Assembly (NCBI RefSeq): GCF_003970915.1 | Contig: NZ_RXOF01000010.1 | Location: forward strand, 157,444 to 221,443 | Direction of reading: 5' to 3' | Length of the DNA stretch: 64,000 bases | Source: Hymenobacter gummosus | GTDB lineage: Bacteria > Bacteroidota > Bacteroidia > Cytophagales > Hymenobacteraceae | Shown: piece after piece, positions 41,747 to 50,174 of the stretch | Position numbering within the stretch: the first letter of the stretch is position 1 | Layout of the letters: each line of letters begins with the position of its first letter | The notes under the pieces: model-generated | Database searches by the model: none | What the model was told of the DNA's origin: nothing | The model's input: the letters and a program-made list of their open reading frames with translations, nothing else | Position numbers and translations under genes: made by a program

Positions 41747-43653
41747 TGAATCTGCTTTCCGGCGAAAATCTCTCTAAAAACTACGCGGACCGCTGGCTGT
41801 TCCGCGACCTGGCCTTCGGGCTGCAACAGGGGCAGCGCGTGGCCCTGGTCGGCATCAACGGGGCCGGCAAAACCACCCTGCTGCGCATTCTGGCCGGCAT
41901 CGAGCAGCCCGATACGGGGCTGGTGTCGGTGCGCAAGGGTATCCGGGTGGCCTTCCTGGGCCAGCAGCCGCAGTTCGACGAGGAGCTGACGGTGGAACAG
42001 ACCATCTTCGCCTCGCAGAACGACACGCTGGCCGCCATCCGCGACTACGAGCACGTGGTCAACGATGCAAACCACAAATCCGAGGATTTGCAGCGGGTGA
42101 TGGAGCAGATGGACGCGCTCAATGCCTGGGACTACGAGGCGCAGGTGAAGCAGATTCTGGGGCGCCTGGGCATCCTGGGGCCGCTGCTGGACCGGCAGGT
42201 CCGGCACCTGTCGGGCGGGCAGCGCAAGCGCGTGGCCCTGGCCCGGGTGCTCATCGAGGAGCCGGAGGTGCTGATTCTGGACGAGCCCACCAACCACCTG
42301 GACCTCGACACCATCGAGTGGCTGGAAAACCGGCTGGCTTCCCCCACCCTCACCCTGCTGATGGTCACTCACGACCGGTACTTCCTCGACAAGGTGGCCA
42401 ACGAAATTGTGGAGCTGGACCAGGGCCGGGTGCACCGCTACCAGGGCAACTACTCCTACTTCGTGGAGAAAAAGGCCGAGCGCGAGCAGATGGAGGCCGT
42501 GGAGGTGGAAAAAGCCCGCAACCTGCTGCGCAAGGAGCTGGAGTGGATGCGCCGCCAGCCCCAGGCCCGCGGCACCAAGCAAAAGGCCCGCATCGACGCC
42601 TTCTACGAAACCCAGGAAAAGGCCAAGACCAAGCTGAAAGGCCCCGAGCTGGAGCTGTCGGTGAAAACCACCCGCCAGGGCGGCAAAATCATCGAGGTGG
42701 AGCACCTGCACAAGCAGTTCGGCGACAAAGTGGTGCTCGACGACTTTAGCTACGTGTTCAAGAAAAAGGACCGCATTGGCCTGATCGGACCGAACGGGGC
42801 CGGTAAGTCGACCCTGCTGAACATGCTCACCGGTAAGCTGCAGCCCGACTCCGGCACCGTGGACGCGGGGCAGACCACCGTGTTCGGCTACTACACCCAG
42901 AACGAGCTGGAATTCGACGAGTCGCAACGCGTCATCGACATCGTGAAGGAGGTGGCCGAGGTGGTGGAAATGGCCAACGGCGACGTGGTGACGGCCTCGC
43001 AGTTCCTGCAGCACTTCCAGTTTCCGCCGGCCCAGCAGTACACGCTGGTCAGCAAGCTGAGCGGGGGCGAAAAGCGCCGCCTGCAGCTGCTGCGCGTGCT
43101 CATTAAGAATCCGAACTTCCTGATTCTGGACGAGCCGACCAACGACCTGGACATCATCACCCTGAACATTCTGGAGGACTTCCTGCTGAATTTCAGCGGC
43201 TGCCTGCTCATCGTCTCGCACGACCGGTACTTCATGGATGCCTTGGTGGAGCACGTGTTCGTGCTGGAGCCCGGCGGCAAGGTGCGGCAGTTCCCCGGCA
43301 ACTACACCGACTACCGCGAGTGGCAGAAGGAGCACGAAGCCGAGGAGTACGCCCAGCAGCAGGCGCGCACGGCCAAGGCCGCCGCGGGCGTGGCCCCCTC
43401 GGCGGAGGTAAAGGCGGCCCCGGCGCCGGCCGGGCAGAAGCGTAAGCTCAGCTTCGCCGAGAAAAAGGAGTACGAGCAGCTGGAAAAGGACCTGGAGCAG
43501 CTCGAAGCCCGCAAGCAGCAGCTGATTGAAGAGCTGAATTCGGGCAGCGGCTCGCACACCGAGCTGGCCGACTGGGCCGCCGAGCTGAAGCGCACCGACG
43601 CCGAGCTGGACAGCAAGGGCGAACGGTGGCTGGAGCTGGCCGAGTTTGCGTAG
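41746..43653 (+). CDS. uup: ABC-F ATPase, Uup type
   Basis: 635 aa; two ABC domains in one chain and no transmembrane part. Domain 1: Walker A GINGAGKTT at 36-44, signature HLSGGQRKR near 154, Walker B LDEPTNHLDLDT. The inter-domain linker (about 235-315) is charged and helical. Domain 2: Walker A GPNGAGKST near 348, signature KLSGGEKRR, Walker B LDEPTNDLDIIT. After an Ala-rich spacer, a C-terminal coiled coil (KLSFAEKKEYEQLEKDLEQL, EARKQQLIEELNSG) is the Uup-type DNA/ribosome-binding tail. ABC-F proteins act on the ribosome E-site or, for Uup, also on branched DNA. The start codon abuts an inverted-repeat arm. Confidence 0.93.
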   Translation: MNLLSGENLSKNYADRWLFRDLAFGLQQGQRVALVGINGAGKTTLLRILAGIEQPDTGLVSVRKGIRVAFLGQQPQFDEELTVEQTIFASQNDTLAAIRDYEHVVNDANHKSEDLQRVMEQMDALNAWDYEAQVKQILGRLGILGPLLDRQVRHLSGGQRKRVALARVLIEEPEVLILDEPTNHLDLDTIEWLENRLASPTLTLLMVTHDRYFLDKVANEIVELDQGRVHRYQGNYSYFVEKKAEREQMEAVEVEKARNLLRKELEWMRRQPQARGTKQKARIDAFYETQEKAKTKLKGPELELSVKTTRQGGKIIEVEHLHKQFGDKVVLDDFSYVFKKKDRIGLIGPNGAGKSTLLNMLTGKLQPDSGTVDAGQTTVFGYYTQNELEFDESQRVIDIVKEVAEVVEMANGDVVTASQFLQHFQFPPAQQYTLVSKLSGGEKRRLQLLRVLIKNPNFLILDEPTNDLDIITLNILEDFLLNFSGCLLIVSHDRYFMDALVEHVFVLEPGGKVRQFPGNYTDYREWQKEHEAEEYAQQQARTAKAAAGVAPSAEVKAAPAPAGQKRKLSFAEKKEYEQLEKDLEQLEARKQQLIEELNSGSGSHTELADWAAELKRTDAELDSKGERWLELAEFA

Positions 43654-43719
43654 CCGCGGGCGGCAGCTCATCAGAGCTTAGCGGCGCCGCGGCAATAGCC
43701 CAGACGAGCCACTACAACG

Positions 43720-43782
43720 ACCGGGCTCCGGAGAAACGACACCCAACCCACATGGGTAAGGACCGTTGCTCCGGAGCCCGGT
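43720..43782 (+). terminator. hairpin after uup
   Basis: Perfect 14-nt inverted repeat ACCGGGCTCCGGAG (43720-43733) / CTCCGGAGCCCGGT (43769-43782) with a 35-nt loop, followed by TTATTTCTG, 66 bp past the stop codon. Confidence 0.65.
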
Positions 43783-43882
43783 TTATTTCTGCCCGCTGCC
43801 GAGCCGTTGAGGTGATGCGCCCGGGCCGCATTGCCGGAAATGGTGCCGCTTGTGGCGTAGGCAACGAGGCGCTTGGTGGGGC

Positions 43883-43900
43883 GCGCCGAACGTTCGGCGC
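43883..43900. repeat. perfect 18-bp palindrome in gene-free spacer
   Basis: GCGCCGAACGTTCGGCGC reads identically on both strands. It lies in the 43783-44149 spacer, which has no convincing gene. Whether it is a protein-binding site is unknown. Confidence 0.5.
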
Positions 43901-44149
43901 GGGCTACATGAGGTGTGCGCAGACCCGCGGCGCCGGGGCCTGCCACGCCCGGCCGGTGCAACACTGAGCCGCCAGCTGGTGCCTATAGGCCAGCCATTAG
44001 CGCAGAAAGGGCCTTTTTGCCCGCCGAAGAAGAATACAACGCCGGGGCCGCGCAATTATTTTGCCCGGTAGCGTGCTACTTTTTCCTCTTTTCTGCATCC
44101 TTTTTTATGGCTCCGCCGCTCCGCCTCCCCGCTCCCTACCCCAAACGCT

Positions 44150-44262
44150 ATGAAACAGCCCAACCTCGACCAGTGGACCACTGGCTTCGCGCTGGTGGCT
44201 TTCCTCGGCTTCTTCGTGGCCCCGCTGCTCTACAGCCAGGCGGGCCAGCGCAAAGACCAGAT
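44150..44262 (+). pseudogene. 5' part of a small membrane-protein ORF cut by the IS element
   Basis: The ATG at 44150 begins MKQPNLDQWTTGFALVAFLG, with one hydrophobic helix (about residues 13-29) and a polar end QAGQRKDQ just before the IS. A TA target duplication flanks the IS, so the original reading can be rebuilt: after removing the element and one TA the frame continues from 45270 and stops at 45335-45337, giving about 60 aa. The 5' part has ordinary codon use; the 3' part is less convincing as coding. Upstream TACTTTTT (near 44079) may be its -7 box. Function unknown. Confidence 0.5.
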
Positions 44263-44264
44263 TA

Positions 44265-45267
44265 GAGCGGTTTCGCAGTCAGTGTATATGGTGCTTCTGT
44301 TTTTCTTTGTGGCATGAAGCCGTACTCCGCTGATTTACGTGAACGAGTCGCGGCCGCTTGTGCGGCAGGCGATAGTACACGTGGGCAGGTCGCTGCCCGT
44401 TTCAGCGTCTCGTTATCCTTTGTTAACAAGCTGCTGCAGCGCCAGCGGGCGGGCGGCGGGGTAGCGGCGCTGCCGCACCGGGGCGGCCCTGCGCCGCTGC
44501 TCGATGAGGCAGCCCGCACCCAACTAGCGGCCTGCGTGGCCCAGCAGCCCGACGCCACGCTCGCCGCATTGCGCGCCTTGCTCGTGGCGGCCGGCGGGCC
44601 GCACCACCATCTGGCAGGCGTTGCAGCAGTTGGACTTACGGCGTAAAATAAAGAGCGTCCACGCCGCCGAGCGCGACACCGAACGCGTGAGGGGGCTGCG
44701 CCGGGCGTTCCTCGAAGCCCTGGCGGGGGAAGACGTGACGCGCTTCAAGTTCGTGGACGAGACCAGCGTGCACCTGACCTACACGCGCCGCTATGGGCGG
44801 GCCGTCGGGGGCCGGCGACTCGACCAGGCCGTGCCCTTGCACAACGGGCCGAACGTGACCGTGCTGGCCGCCCTCACCCCGCAGGGCCTGCAGGCCGTCA
44901 TGGAACTCGACGGGGCCGTGAATACGGCCCGCTTCGTGGCCTATCTCGAGCAGGTCCTGGGCCCCACGCTCGTGCCCGGCGACGTGGTCGTCGTCGACAA
45001 CCTGCGCGTGCACAAGGCCCCCGAAGCGGCCCAGGTCGTCGCGGCCCGCGGGGCCCGGCTGCTGTTTGTGCCGCCCTATTCGCCTGATTTTACCCCCGTT
45101 GAACTCGCCTTCAGCAAGTTCAAAACGCAGCTGCGCACCGCCACGGCCCGGACCCGCGAGGCCTTGACCCAAGCCCTGCAAACAGCCAGCGAATGGATAG
45201 CCGCCACCGACGCCAAAAATTGATTTGCCCATTGCGGGTATCATGTACACTGACCGCGAATCCGCTC
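44265..45267 (+). mobile_element. IS630-family insertion sequence
   Basis: 1003 bp flanked by TA at 44263-44264 and 45268-45269, the target duplication typical of IS630/Tc1 elements. Terminal inverted repeats: counted from the flanking TA, 24 of 27 positions match, starting TAGAGCGG and including GTCAGTGTA. It encodes a DDE transposase spread over two overlapping frames. No passenger gene. Confidence 0.92.
44314..45223 (+). pseudogene. IS630-family transposase split in two frames
   Basis: The first frame, 44314-44646, gives 110 aa with the N-terminal helix-turn-helix (KPYSADLRERVAAACAAGDS, GQVAARFSVSLSFVNKLLQR). The second, open across 44621-45223 in the +1 frame, holds the DDE domain: FVDETSVHLT (first Asp), VVVVDNLRVHKA (second Asp) and PPYSPDFTPVELAFSKFK (Glu). 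The join near 44590-44610 falls in GGCGGGCCGCACC; at protein level GGP runs directly into RTTIWQALQQL, where relatives usually have a few more residues. A short deletion is therefore likelier than a programmed slip; there is no A-rich slippery site. If no frameshifting occurs, the element cannot move by itself. Confidence 0.85.
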
Positions 45268-45417
45268 TAGCTTGATTTGCGCCCCAGGTCCGCTTCGAGC
45301 CTCACCGTCAAGCGCTTTTTCTGCGGCCGACTTTTAGCCTGAGCCCCCGCGCCGCGCAACCTTGGCCGGGCCGCGTGGTTTTTGGAACGTCATTCTCAAC
45401 CCTCCATTCCAAACCCC

Positions 45418-45939
45418 ATGAAAAACGCCCTTTCCCTGTTCCGCCTTTTTGTGCTGCTGACGGCGCTGCTGTCCGGCGGCCTCGCCCAGGCCCAGGAGGC
45501 GGCCAAGCCCAGCCCGGCCGCCACGGCCACCGGCAAGGCCGGCAAAGCCAACGTGACCGTGAAGTACAGCTCGCCGGCTGTGAAGGGTCGCACCATCTGG
45601 GGTGGCTTGGAGTCCTACGGCAAGGTATGGCGCGCCGGCGCCAACGAAGCCACTACCGTCACCTTCGACCAACCCGTGACGGTGGAAGGCAAAGCCCTGC
45701 CGGCCGGCACCTACTCCTTCTTCGTCATCCCGATGGAAAAAGAGGCCTGGACGGTCATCTTCAACAAAACGGCCAACCAGTGGGGCGCCTTCAAGTACGA
45801 CGAGAAGCAGGACGCGCTGCGGGTCATGGTGAAGCCCCGCAAAGCGGCAAGCCTGAACGAGCGGCTGACCTATACCGTGGAAAGCCCCGGCCTGGTGCTG
45901 CGCTGGGAAAACATCGAGCTGCCCGTAGCCATCAAGTAA
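45418..45939 (+). CDS. DUF2911-family exported protein
   Basis: 173 aa. The ATG at 45418 starts a signal peptide (MKNALSLFRLFVLLTALLSG, cleavage after AQAQ). The mature protein has the DUF2911 pattern: VTVKYSSPAVKGRTIWGGL, YGKVWRAGANEATTVTFDQP, LPAGTYSFFVIPMEKEAWTV and IFNKTANQWGAFKYDEK. It is a single beta-sandwich domain of unknown function, common in Bacteroidota and predicted periplasmic or secreted. It sits 150 bp downstream of the IS630 insertion, so its promoter region may have been changed. A strong terminator follows. Confidence 0.88.
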   Translation: MKNALSLFRLFVLLTALLSGGLAQAQEAAKPSPAATATGKAGKANVTVKYSSPAVKGRTIWGGLESYGKVWRAGANEATTVTFDQPVTVEGKALPAGTYSFFVIPMEKEAWTVIFNKTANQWGAFKYDEKQDALRVMVKPRKAASLNERLTYTVESPGLVLRWENIELPVAIK

Positions 45940-45957
45940 GGCCAACTCTCCTGAGAC

Positions 45958-45993
45958 AAAAAGCCCCGCCGTGCGACGCAGGCGGGGCTTTTT
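45958..45993. terminator. bidirectional terminator
   Basis: AAAAAGCCCCGCC (45958-45970) with GGCGGGGCTTTTT (45981-45993), a perfect stem with A and T tracts. Serves the DUF2911 gene and the convergent gene ending at 46050. Confidence 0.9.
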
Positions 45994-46049
45994 CATGTTC
46001 TGCCGGCGACGTTAGGCCGCTGGATTAGCGCCTTTCTGGCCAGCTCCAC

Positions 46050-46991
46050 TCAGGGCGCCGGCTCGGCCAGCAGCGTCAGCGAAACGGCCGCGTTTTCCAC
46101 CCGCCGGTGCTTGTCGTCGACGTCGTGGATGCGCCAGGGCAGGCCGTGGATGTGGCGGCTCACGGTTTCGACCGTGGTGGCCGAGGTAGCCTCCATAATG
46201 GCCGGAAACTCGTTGGCCGGCGTCGTGCGGTAAGTAGCCTTGTCCTGCGGGTTGGTAGCCGTGACGATGGTCCAGACGGGGTTTATTTCCACGAACTGCT
46301 CCGTGGGCAGGGTCGGCAGGCCTTCTACGAGGATGCAGAGGCCTTCCTGGGGCATCCGAATGCCATAGGAGGCCAGCTCCACCACCAGCTCCTGATTCGG
46401 CAGCGCGGCTACTTCGGCGGCAGTATACATCAGCTCGGCGGGCAGCAAGTCGCGGGTCAAATCCGGGGTGAAGGGCGTGGTGAGCAGGGCCGGCAGCAGC
46501 CGCACCCGCACCCGGCCCGCGGTGGGGTGGTTGTCGCGAAACTTCACCGTCAGCCGCTGCACCACGCTGCCCAGGGTCGTGGCGTCGGGCCTGAACCGGC
46601 TGGCGACCTGGTATTCGGGCACCAGCAGCGCCCCACTCAGGTACTTGAGCTTGCCCGCGTAGCCCGACAGCACCACCGGCCGGGCGCCCTGCACCTGCAC
46701 GCCGGCCAGCGCGAAGGTTTGCGGGTGCAGCCGCAGCGTATCGGGCGGCCCCGCGGGGCGGCGGGTGCGCGTGAGCTCCGCCGGCGCGTAGCCCAGGTGC
46801 TGCAGGCGAAAGTGCGCCACCGGCCCGGGCAGGCTGAAACGCCCCGCCGCATCGGTCGTCAGCCCGGCCCTGGTGTGCAGGTCCGTTACCGCCACGCCGG
46901 CCAGGGGCCGCCGCGTCACGGCATCGACAACCACGGCCTGGTAAGCATCAGGAGCCCCAAACAGGCTCAGCAGCGCGATAAAAGACAGCAA
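46050..46991 (-). CDS. protein with carboxypeptidase-regulatory-like domain
   Basis: 313 aa. The only possible start is TTG at 46991, because an in-frame TAG lies three codons upstream; it gives a signal-like N-terminus (LLSFIALLSLFGAPDA). Residues about 17-95 are a CarboxypepD_reg-like beta sandwich: AVVVDAVTRRPLAGVAVTDL, TDAAGRFSLPGPVAHFRLQH and LGYAPAEL. The remaining 200 residues are strand-rich and not recognised (VVQRLTVKFRDNHPTAGRVR, MPQEGLCILVEGLP). Similar proteins in Bacteroidota are surface or periplasmic, often beside TonB systems, but none is near. It ends at a shared terminator. Confidence 0.7.
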   Translation of the reverse strand: MLSFIALLSLFGAPDAYQAVVVDAVTRRPLAGVAVTDLHTRAGLTTDAAGRFSLPGPVAHFRLQHLGYAPAELTRTRRPAGPPDTLRLHPQTFALAGVQVQGARPVVLSGYAGKLKYLSGALLVPEYQVASRFRPDATTLGSVVQRLTVKFRDNHPTAGRVRVRLLPALLTTPFTPDLTRDLLPAELMYTAAEVAALPNQELVVELASYGIRMPQEGLCILVEGLPTLPTEQFVEINPVWTIVTATNPQDKATYRTTPANEFPAIMEATSATTVETVSRHIHGLPWRIHDVDDKHRRVENAAVSLTLLAEPAP

Positions 46992-47054
46992 GCGGGGCTA
47001 GCAGTAGCAGGTAACAACGGTAAACTAGCGGGCGGTGCAGGCCCCGCGGAGCGC

Positions 47055-47858
47055 TTAGCGGCGGCTGGCTTTAGCCGGAGCAGCAGCCGTGGCCAGTGGG
47101 CTATCGAGGCGGAAGTACTGCTGGGTAAACTCGCCCGCCAGCTCGCGGCCGGCCAGGGGCATCACCAGGCGCAGGCGCACGGCGGCATCGGCGCAGCGGC
47201 GGAACCGGACGCGGCCGCGCAGCTCCTGCCCGGACGCGAGGGTGGTTTTGCGCAGCAGGGTGGTTTCCAGCTGCCGCTGCTGGTTGCGGGCGGCGGTGGC
47301 CTGCACGGCGTGGCTGGTGCGCTCCTGCTCGTAGCGGGCCATTTCGGTGCGGTAGCGGGCTTGGCGGCTGGCGCGGCGGGCGGCGTTTTCGTGGCGCGGC
47401 CGGCTGCAGATGTCATCCAGCAGGTTGCTCAGCGACGACAGCATTTCGGCGGCCGGGCGGGCGGTGGCTTTCTGCCGGTGATAGGCTGCCTGCTGCTGCA
47501 GGGCCTGAATGTTCTGCTCGGGGTTTTCGGACTGCACGCGCAGGGCCCCCACGCCGGGCGTGGCCGCGTAGGCATCCAGGTAGAAGGCTTCGGGCGCCAC
47601 CAGCACGGGGCGGCGGCGGCGGTTGTGCACCGTCACATCGAACTCCAGCCAGGGCCCCGTGGTCGATACCACGCCCAGGCGCACGTCGAGGCTGTCCTGC
47701 TTGGCGGCTACCACTTCCATCCCGTCCTGCCACTGCCCGCCACCCGCGGCGGGCTTGACTAGCACGTAGTGCGAGGTGGTGCAGGCGCCCAGGCCGAGCA
47801 GCAGCGCGCCGGCGGGCAGCAAGGAAGACAGAACGGACCGAAGCGTAAAGATTTTCAT
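47055..47858 (-). CDS. uncharacterised lipoprotein
   Basis: 267 aa. Lipoprotein signal with lipobox LGLGAC (Cys26), then TTSHYVLV. A strand-rich N-terminal half (SLDVRLGVVSTTGPWLEFDV, NRRRRPVLVAPEAFYLDAY) is followed by a long charged helix (about 110-190, RASRQARYRTEMARYEQER) and a final beta segment GQELRGRVRFRRCADAAVRL. The layout resembles lipoproteins with a small Ig/DUF4384-like sandwich, but I cannot place the family. It is 63 bp upstream of the regulatory-domain gene on the same strand and may share a transcript with it. Confidence 0.7.
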   Translation of the reverse strand: MKIFTLRSVLSSLLPAGALLLGLGACTTSHYVLVKPAAGGGQWQDGMEVVAAKQDSLDVRLGVVSTTGPWLEFDVTVHNRRRRPVLVAPEAFYLDAYAATPGVGALRVQSENPEQNIQALQQQAAYHRQKATARPAAEMLSSLSNLLDDICSRPRHENAARRASRQARYRTEMARYEQERTSHAVQATAARNQQRQLETTLLRKTTLASGQELRGRVRFRRCADAAVRLRLVMPLAGRELAGEFTQQYFRLDSPLATAAAPAKASRR

Positions 47859-47983
47859 GCGCGGGAGGAAGAGTGGTCGGGTAAGTAACGACTATTCCCT
47901 GGCTAATCAAAATCCAACCGTGACTCCACGCCCATAAATGCCGCCGCCGGGCCCGCAAGGGCGCTTAACTTATTACTACGGGC

Positions 47984-48337
47984 TTATTTAAGCCCAATCG
48001 GCAGCTCAAAATTACCCTCACCGGTAGGCATAAAATCCAAAACCTGCACCACGGCGGCGGCGGGAACCGGGCCGAAGGCGTGGGCGAAATGCTGCTGCCG
48101 GGCGGGCACCCACTCGCGCTCCACTCTCACGCCGGCCGCGACGATAAGCGCCTCGTCCAGCACCAGCAGCAGTAGCCCCGCGCGGCCGCGGTAGTAGCGG
48201 TTGGCCGTTTCCACGACCTGCTGCCGCTCGGAGAGGTGAATAAAGCCCTCGGCCGGCAAATCGGCGCTGGCAAAAAAGCCGGTTTGCTGCGCTTGCTGCC
48301 AGTCGGCGGGCTCGGCAATGCGGTAGAGCGTGTTCAA
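47984..48337 (-). CDS. DUF952 protein with TTG start inside a repeat arm
   Basis: 117 aa. Matches DUF952: LYRIAEPADWQQAQQTGFF, AEGFIHLSERQQVVETANRY, YRGRAGLLLLVLDEALI and HFAHAFGPVPAAAVVQVLDF. The fold is ADP-ribosyltransferase-like and the biochemical role is unknown. No ATG is available: the codon giving the expected N-terminus (xNTLYRIA) is TTG at 48335-48337, directly preceded by in-frame TAA. Both codons are part of the 32-nt inverted-repeat arm that begins at 48335. The repeat therefore either supplied the start codon or replaced the original one. Confidence 0.82.
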   Translation of the reverse strand: MNTLYRIAEPADWQQAQQTGFFASADLPAEGFIHLSERQQVVETANRYYRGRAGLLLLVLDEALIVAAGVRVEREWVPARQQHFAHAFGPVPAAAVVQVLDFMPTGEGNFELPIGLK

Positions 48338-48493
48338 TTAAAAATTGAGAATTAAAAATTAAAAATTTCGTTCTGAAAGGCGCCAGCGGCGCAGTAGCCC
48401 GTCGGCAGCAGAGAAGTGCAAAAGCAAAAACGGGACTGACAGCCGCAGCCATCAGTCCTCATTTTTAATTTTTAATTCTCAATTTTTAATTGC
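48335..48493. repeat. perfect 32-nt inverted repeat of AATTAAA heptamers
   Basis: Arms 48335-48366 and 48462-48493 are perfect complements and read as heptamers AATTAAA, AATTGAG, AATTAAA, AATTAAA. The 95-bp interior has its own hairpin GGACTGA...TCAGTCC. One arm ends 1 bp from the stop codon of the gene at 48495; the other contains the TTG start of the DUF952 gene. Confidence 0.93.
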
Positions 48494-48494
48494 C

Positions 48495-48869
48495 TCAAGC
48501 CTTCCACAGCTCGTGCTGCTGGCCTTTGCTGGTCAGCACGAAGCGCACGGGGTTGGGCAGCAGCACCAGGCGCACTTTGCCGGGGTACTTCTCCGAGTCG
48601 ACCCACACGCCGTCTTCGCTGGTCAGCTGGGGGCCGGCGGGCAGGTAGGCGGTGGGCAGCAGCACGTCGGTGTCGGAGCTAAGCTCGCCGTGGACTTTCT
48701 CCAGGGCGGCTTCCAGAAACTCGCCGTATTCCTCGTTGAAATCGTCTTCCAAGTCGTGCAGCTCTTCCTCCACGTCGTCGTAGCGGGAGTCGCTGTAGGC
48801 GAGCTGGTGCAGCTCGTGTTTCTTGGTCAGGAGGGCCGTCAGGGCCTGGTTCAGGGCGTTGGTATCCAT
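48495..48869 (-). CDS. uncharacterised acidic helical protein
   Basis: 124 aa from the ATG at 48869 (MDTNALNQALTALLTKKHEL). The N-terminal half is a charged helical hairpin (YDDVEEELHDLEDDFNEEYG, FLEAALEKVHGELSSDTDVL). The C-terminal half is strand-rich and basic (SEKYPGKVRLVLLPNPVRFV, LTSKGQQHELWKA). No signal peptide, membrane helix or known motif. The strongly acidic first half and basic end suggest a small binding protein. Divergent from hppD and upstream of DUF952 on the same strand, separated from it only by the inverted repeat. Confidence 0.7.
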   Translation of the reverse strand: MDTNALNQALTALLTKKHELHQLAYSDSRYDDVEEELHDLEDDFNEEYGEFLEAALEKVHGELSSDTDVLLPTAYLPAGPQLTSEDGVWVDSEKYPGKVRLVLLPNPVRFVLTSKGQQHELWKA

Positions 48870-49034
48870 AGAAATAGGTGTGCGCGGCCGGTGTGGGGAG
48901 GCGCGGCTGCCAAAGCAAATTTGGGAAAGAATCAAGAAACTCCCCAGCCCGGCCGCGAATTAGCCCGAAAGCGTATTTTTACCCCGTCTTTCCCCGGTAC
49001 CCCATCCAACCACCCCAATTCCCCGCTCCCGCAC

Positions 49035-50168
49035 ATGGAAACGCTCAGCCCGGCCGCCGCGGCCACTCCGCAAGCCGTCGATTTTCTGCCCCTCAACGGC
49101 ACCGATTACCTCGAGTTCTACGTGGGCAACGCCAAGCAGTCGGCCTACTTCTACCAGGCTGCCTTCGGCTTTGAGCTGGTGGCCTACGCCGGCCCCGAAA
49201 CCGGCGTGCGCGACCGGGCCAGCTACGTGCTGCAGCAGAACAAAATCCGCTTCGTGCTGACCACCTCCCTGCTGCCCGACTCCGACATCACCCGACACGT
49301 GGCCAAGCACGGCGACGGGGTAAAGGTCATGGCCCTGTGGGTGGACGACGCCCGCAAATCCTTCGAGGAAACCACCAAGCGCGGCGCCAAGCCGGCCTTC
49401 GAGCCCTATACCATCTCCGACGAAAACGGCGAGGTAACGCTGGCCGGCATCTACACCTACGGCGAAACCATCCACACCTTCGTGGAACGCAGCAAGTACA
49501 ACGGGCCCTTCCTGCCGGGCTTCGTGGCCAAGACCAGCAACGTGCCGCAGGGCGCGCCGGTGGGCCTGCAGTACGTGGACCACTGCGTGGGCAACGTGGG
49601 CTGGGGCGAGATGAACCAGTGGGTGAAGTTCTACGAGGACGTGATGGGCTTCAAGCTGCTCATCACCTTCGACGACGACGACATTTCGACCGAGTATTCG
49701 GCCCTGATGTCCAAGGTGGTGTCGAACGGCAACGGCTTCGTGAAATTCCCCATCAACGAGCCGGCCGAGGGCAAGAAAAAGTCGCAGATCGAGGAATACC
49801 TCGACTTCTACCACGACGCGGGCGTGCAGCACATGGCCCTGATTACCCACGACATCCGCTCGACGGTGGCCGAGCTGCGCCGCCGGGGCGTAGAGTTCCT
49901 CACGGTGCCCGGCACCTACTACGAGGACCTGATTGAGCGCGTGGGCAATATCGACGAGGACCTGGACAGCATCAAGGAGCTGAACCTGCTGGTGGACCGC
50001 GACGAGGAAGGCTACCTGCTGCAGATTTTCACCAAGCCAGTGGAGGACCGTCCCACGGTGTTCTTCGAAATCATCCAGCGCAAGGGCGCCAAGTCGTTCG
50101 GCAAGGGCAACTTCAAGGCCCTGTTCGAGGCCATCGAGCGGGAGCAGGCCCTGCGCGGCAACCTGTAA
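49035..50168 (+). CDS. hppD: 4-hydroxyphenylpyruvate dioxygenase
   Basis: 377 aa. Converts 4-hydroxyphenylpyruvate to homogentisate in tyrosine breakdown. Start ATG at 49035 (METLSPAAAA); upstream codons in this frame are antisense to the neighbouring gene and are not part of the protein. Iron ligands are His183 (VDHCVGNVG), His266 (QHMALITHD) and Glu345 (FFEIIQRKG). Other markers: FYVGNAKQSAYFYQAAFGFE in the first VOC domain, KFPINEPAEGKKKSQIEEY, and GNFKALFEAIEREQ at the C-terminus. Homogentisate genes (hmgA, fahA) are not in the window. Followed by a 6-bp gap and a small ORF. Confidence 0.97.
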   Translation: METLSPAAAATPQAVDFLPLNGTDYLEFYVGNAKQSAYFYQAAFGFELVAYAGPETGVRDRASYVLQQNKIRFVLTTSLLPDSDITRHVAKHGDGVKVMALWVDDARKSFEETTKRGAKPAFEPYTISDENGEVTLAGIYTYGETIHTFVERSKYNGPFLPGFVAKTSNVPQGAPVGLQYVDHCVGNVGWGEMNQWVKFYEDVMGFKLLITFDDDDISTEYSALMSKVVSNGNGFVKFPINEPAEGKKKSQIEEYLDFYHDAGVQHMALITHDIRSTVAELRRRGVEFLTVPGTYYEDLIERVGNIDEDLDSIKELNLLVDRDEEGYLLQIFTKPVEDRPTVFFEIIQRKGAKSFGKGNFKALFEAIEREQALRGNL

Positions 50169-50174
50169 GCCGTC

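Noticed and set aside
44314-45223. Two independent genes for the IS transposase
   Set aside because: Together they make one IS630 transposase (HTH then DDE); the second frame lacks its own start context.
48513-49034. 5' extension of the hppD frame
   Set aside because: The added residues are antisense to the gene at 48495-48869 and do not match the HPPD family; ATG at 49035 fits.
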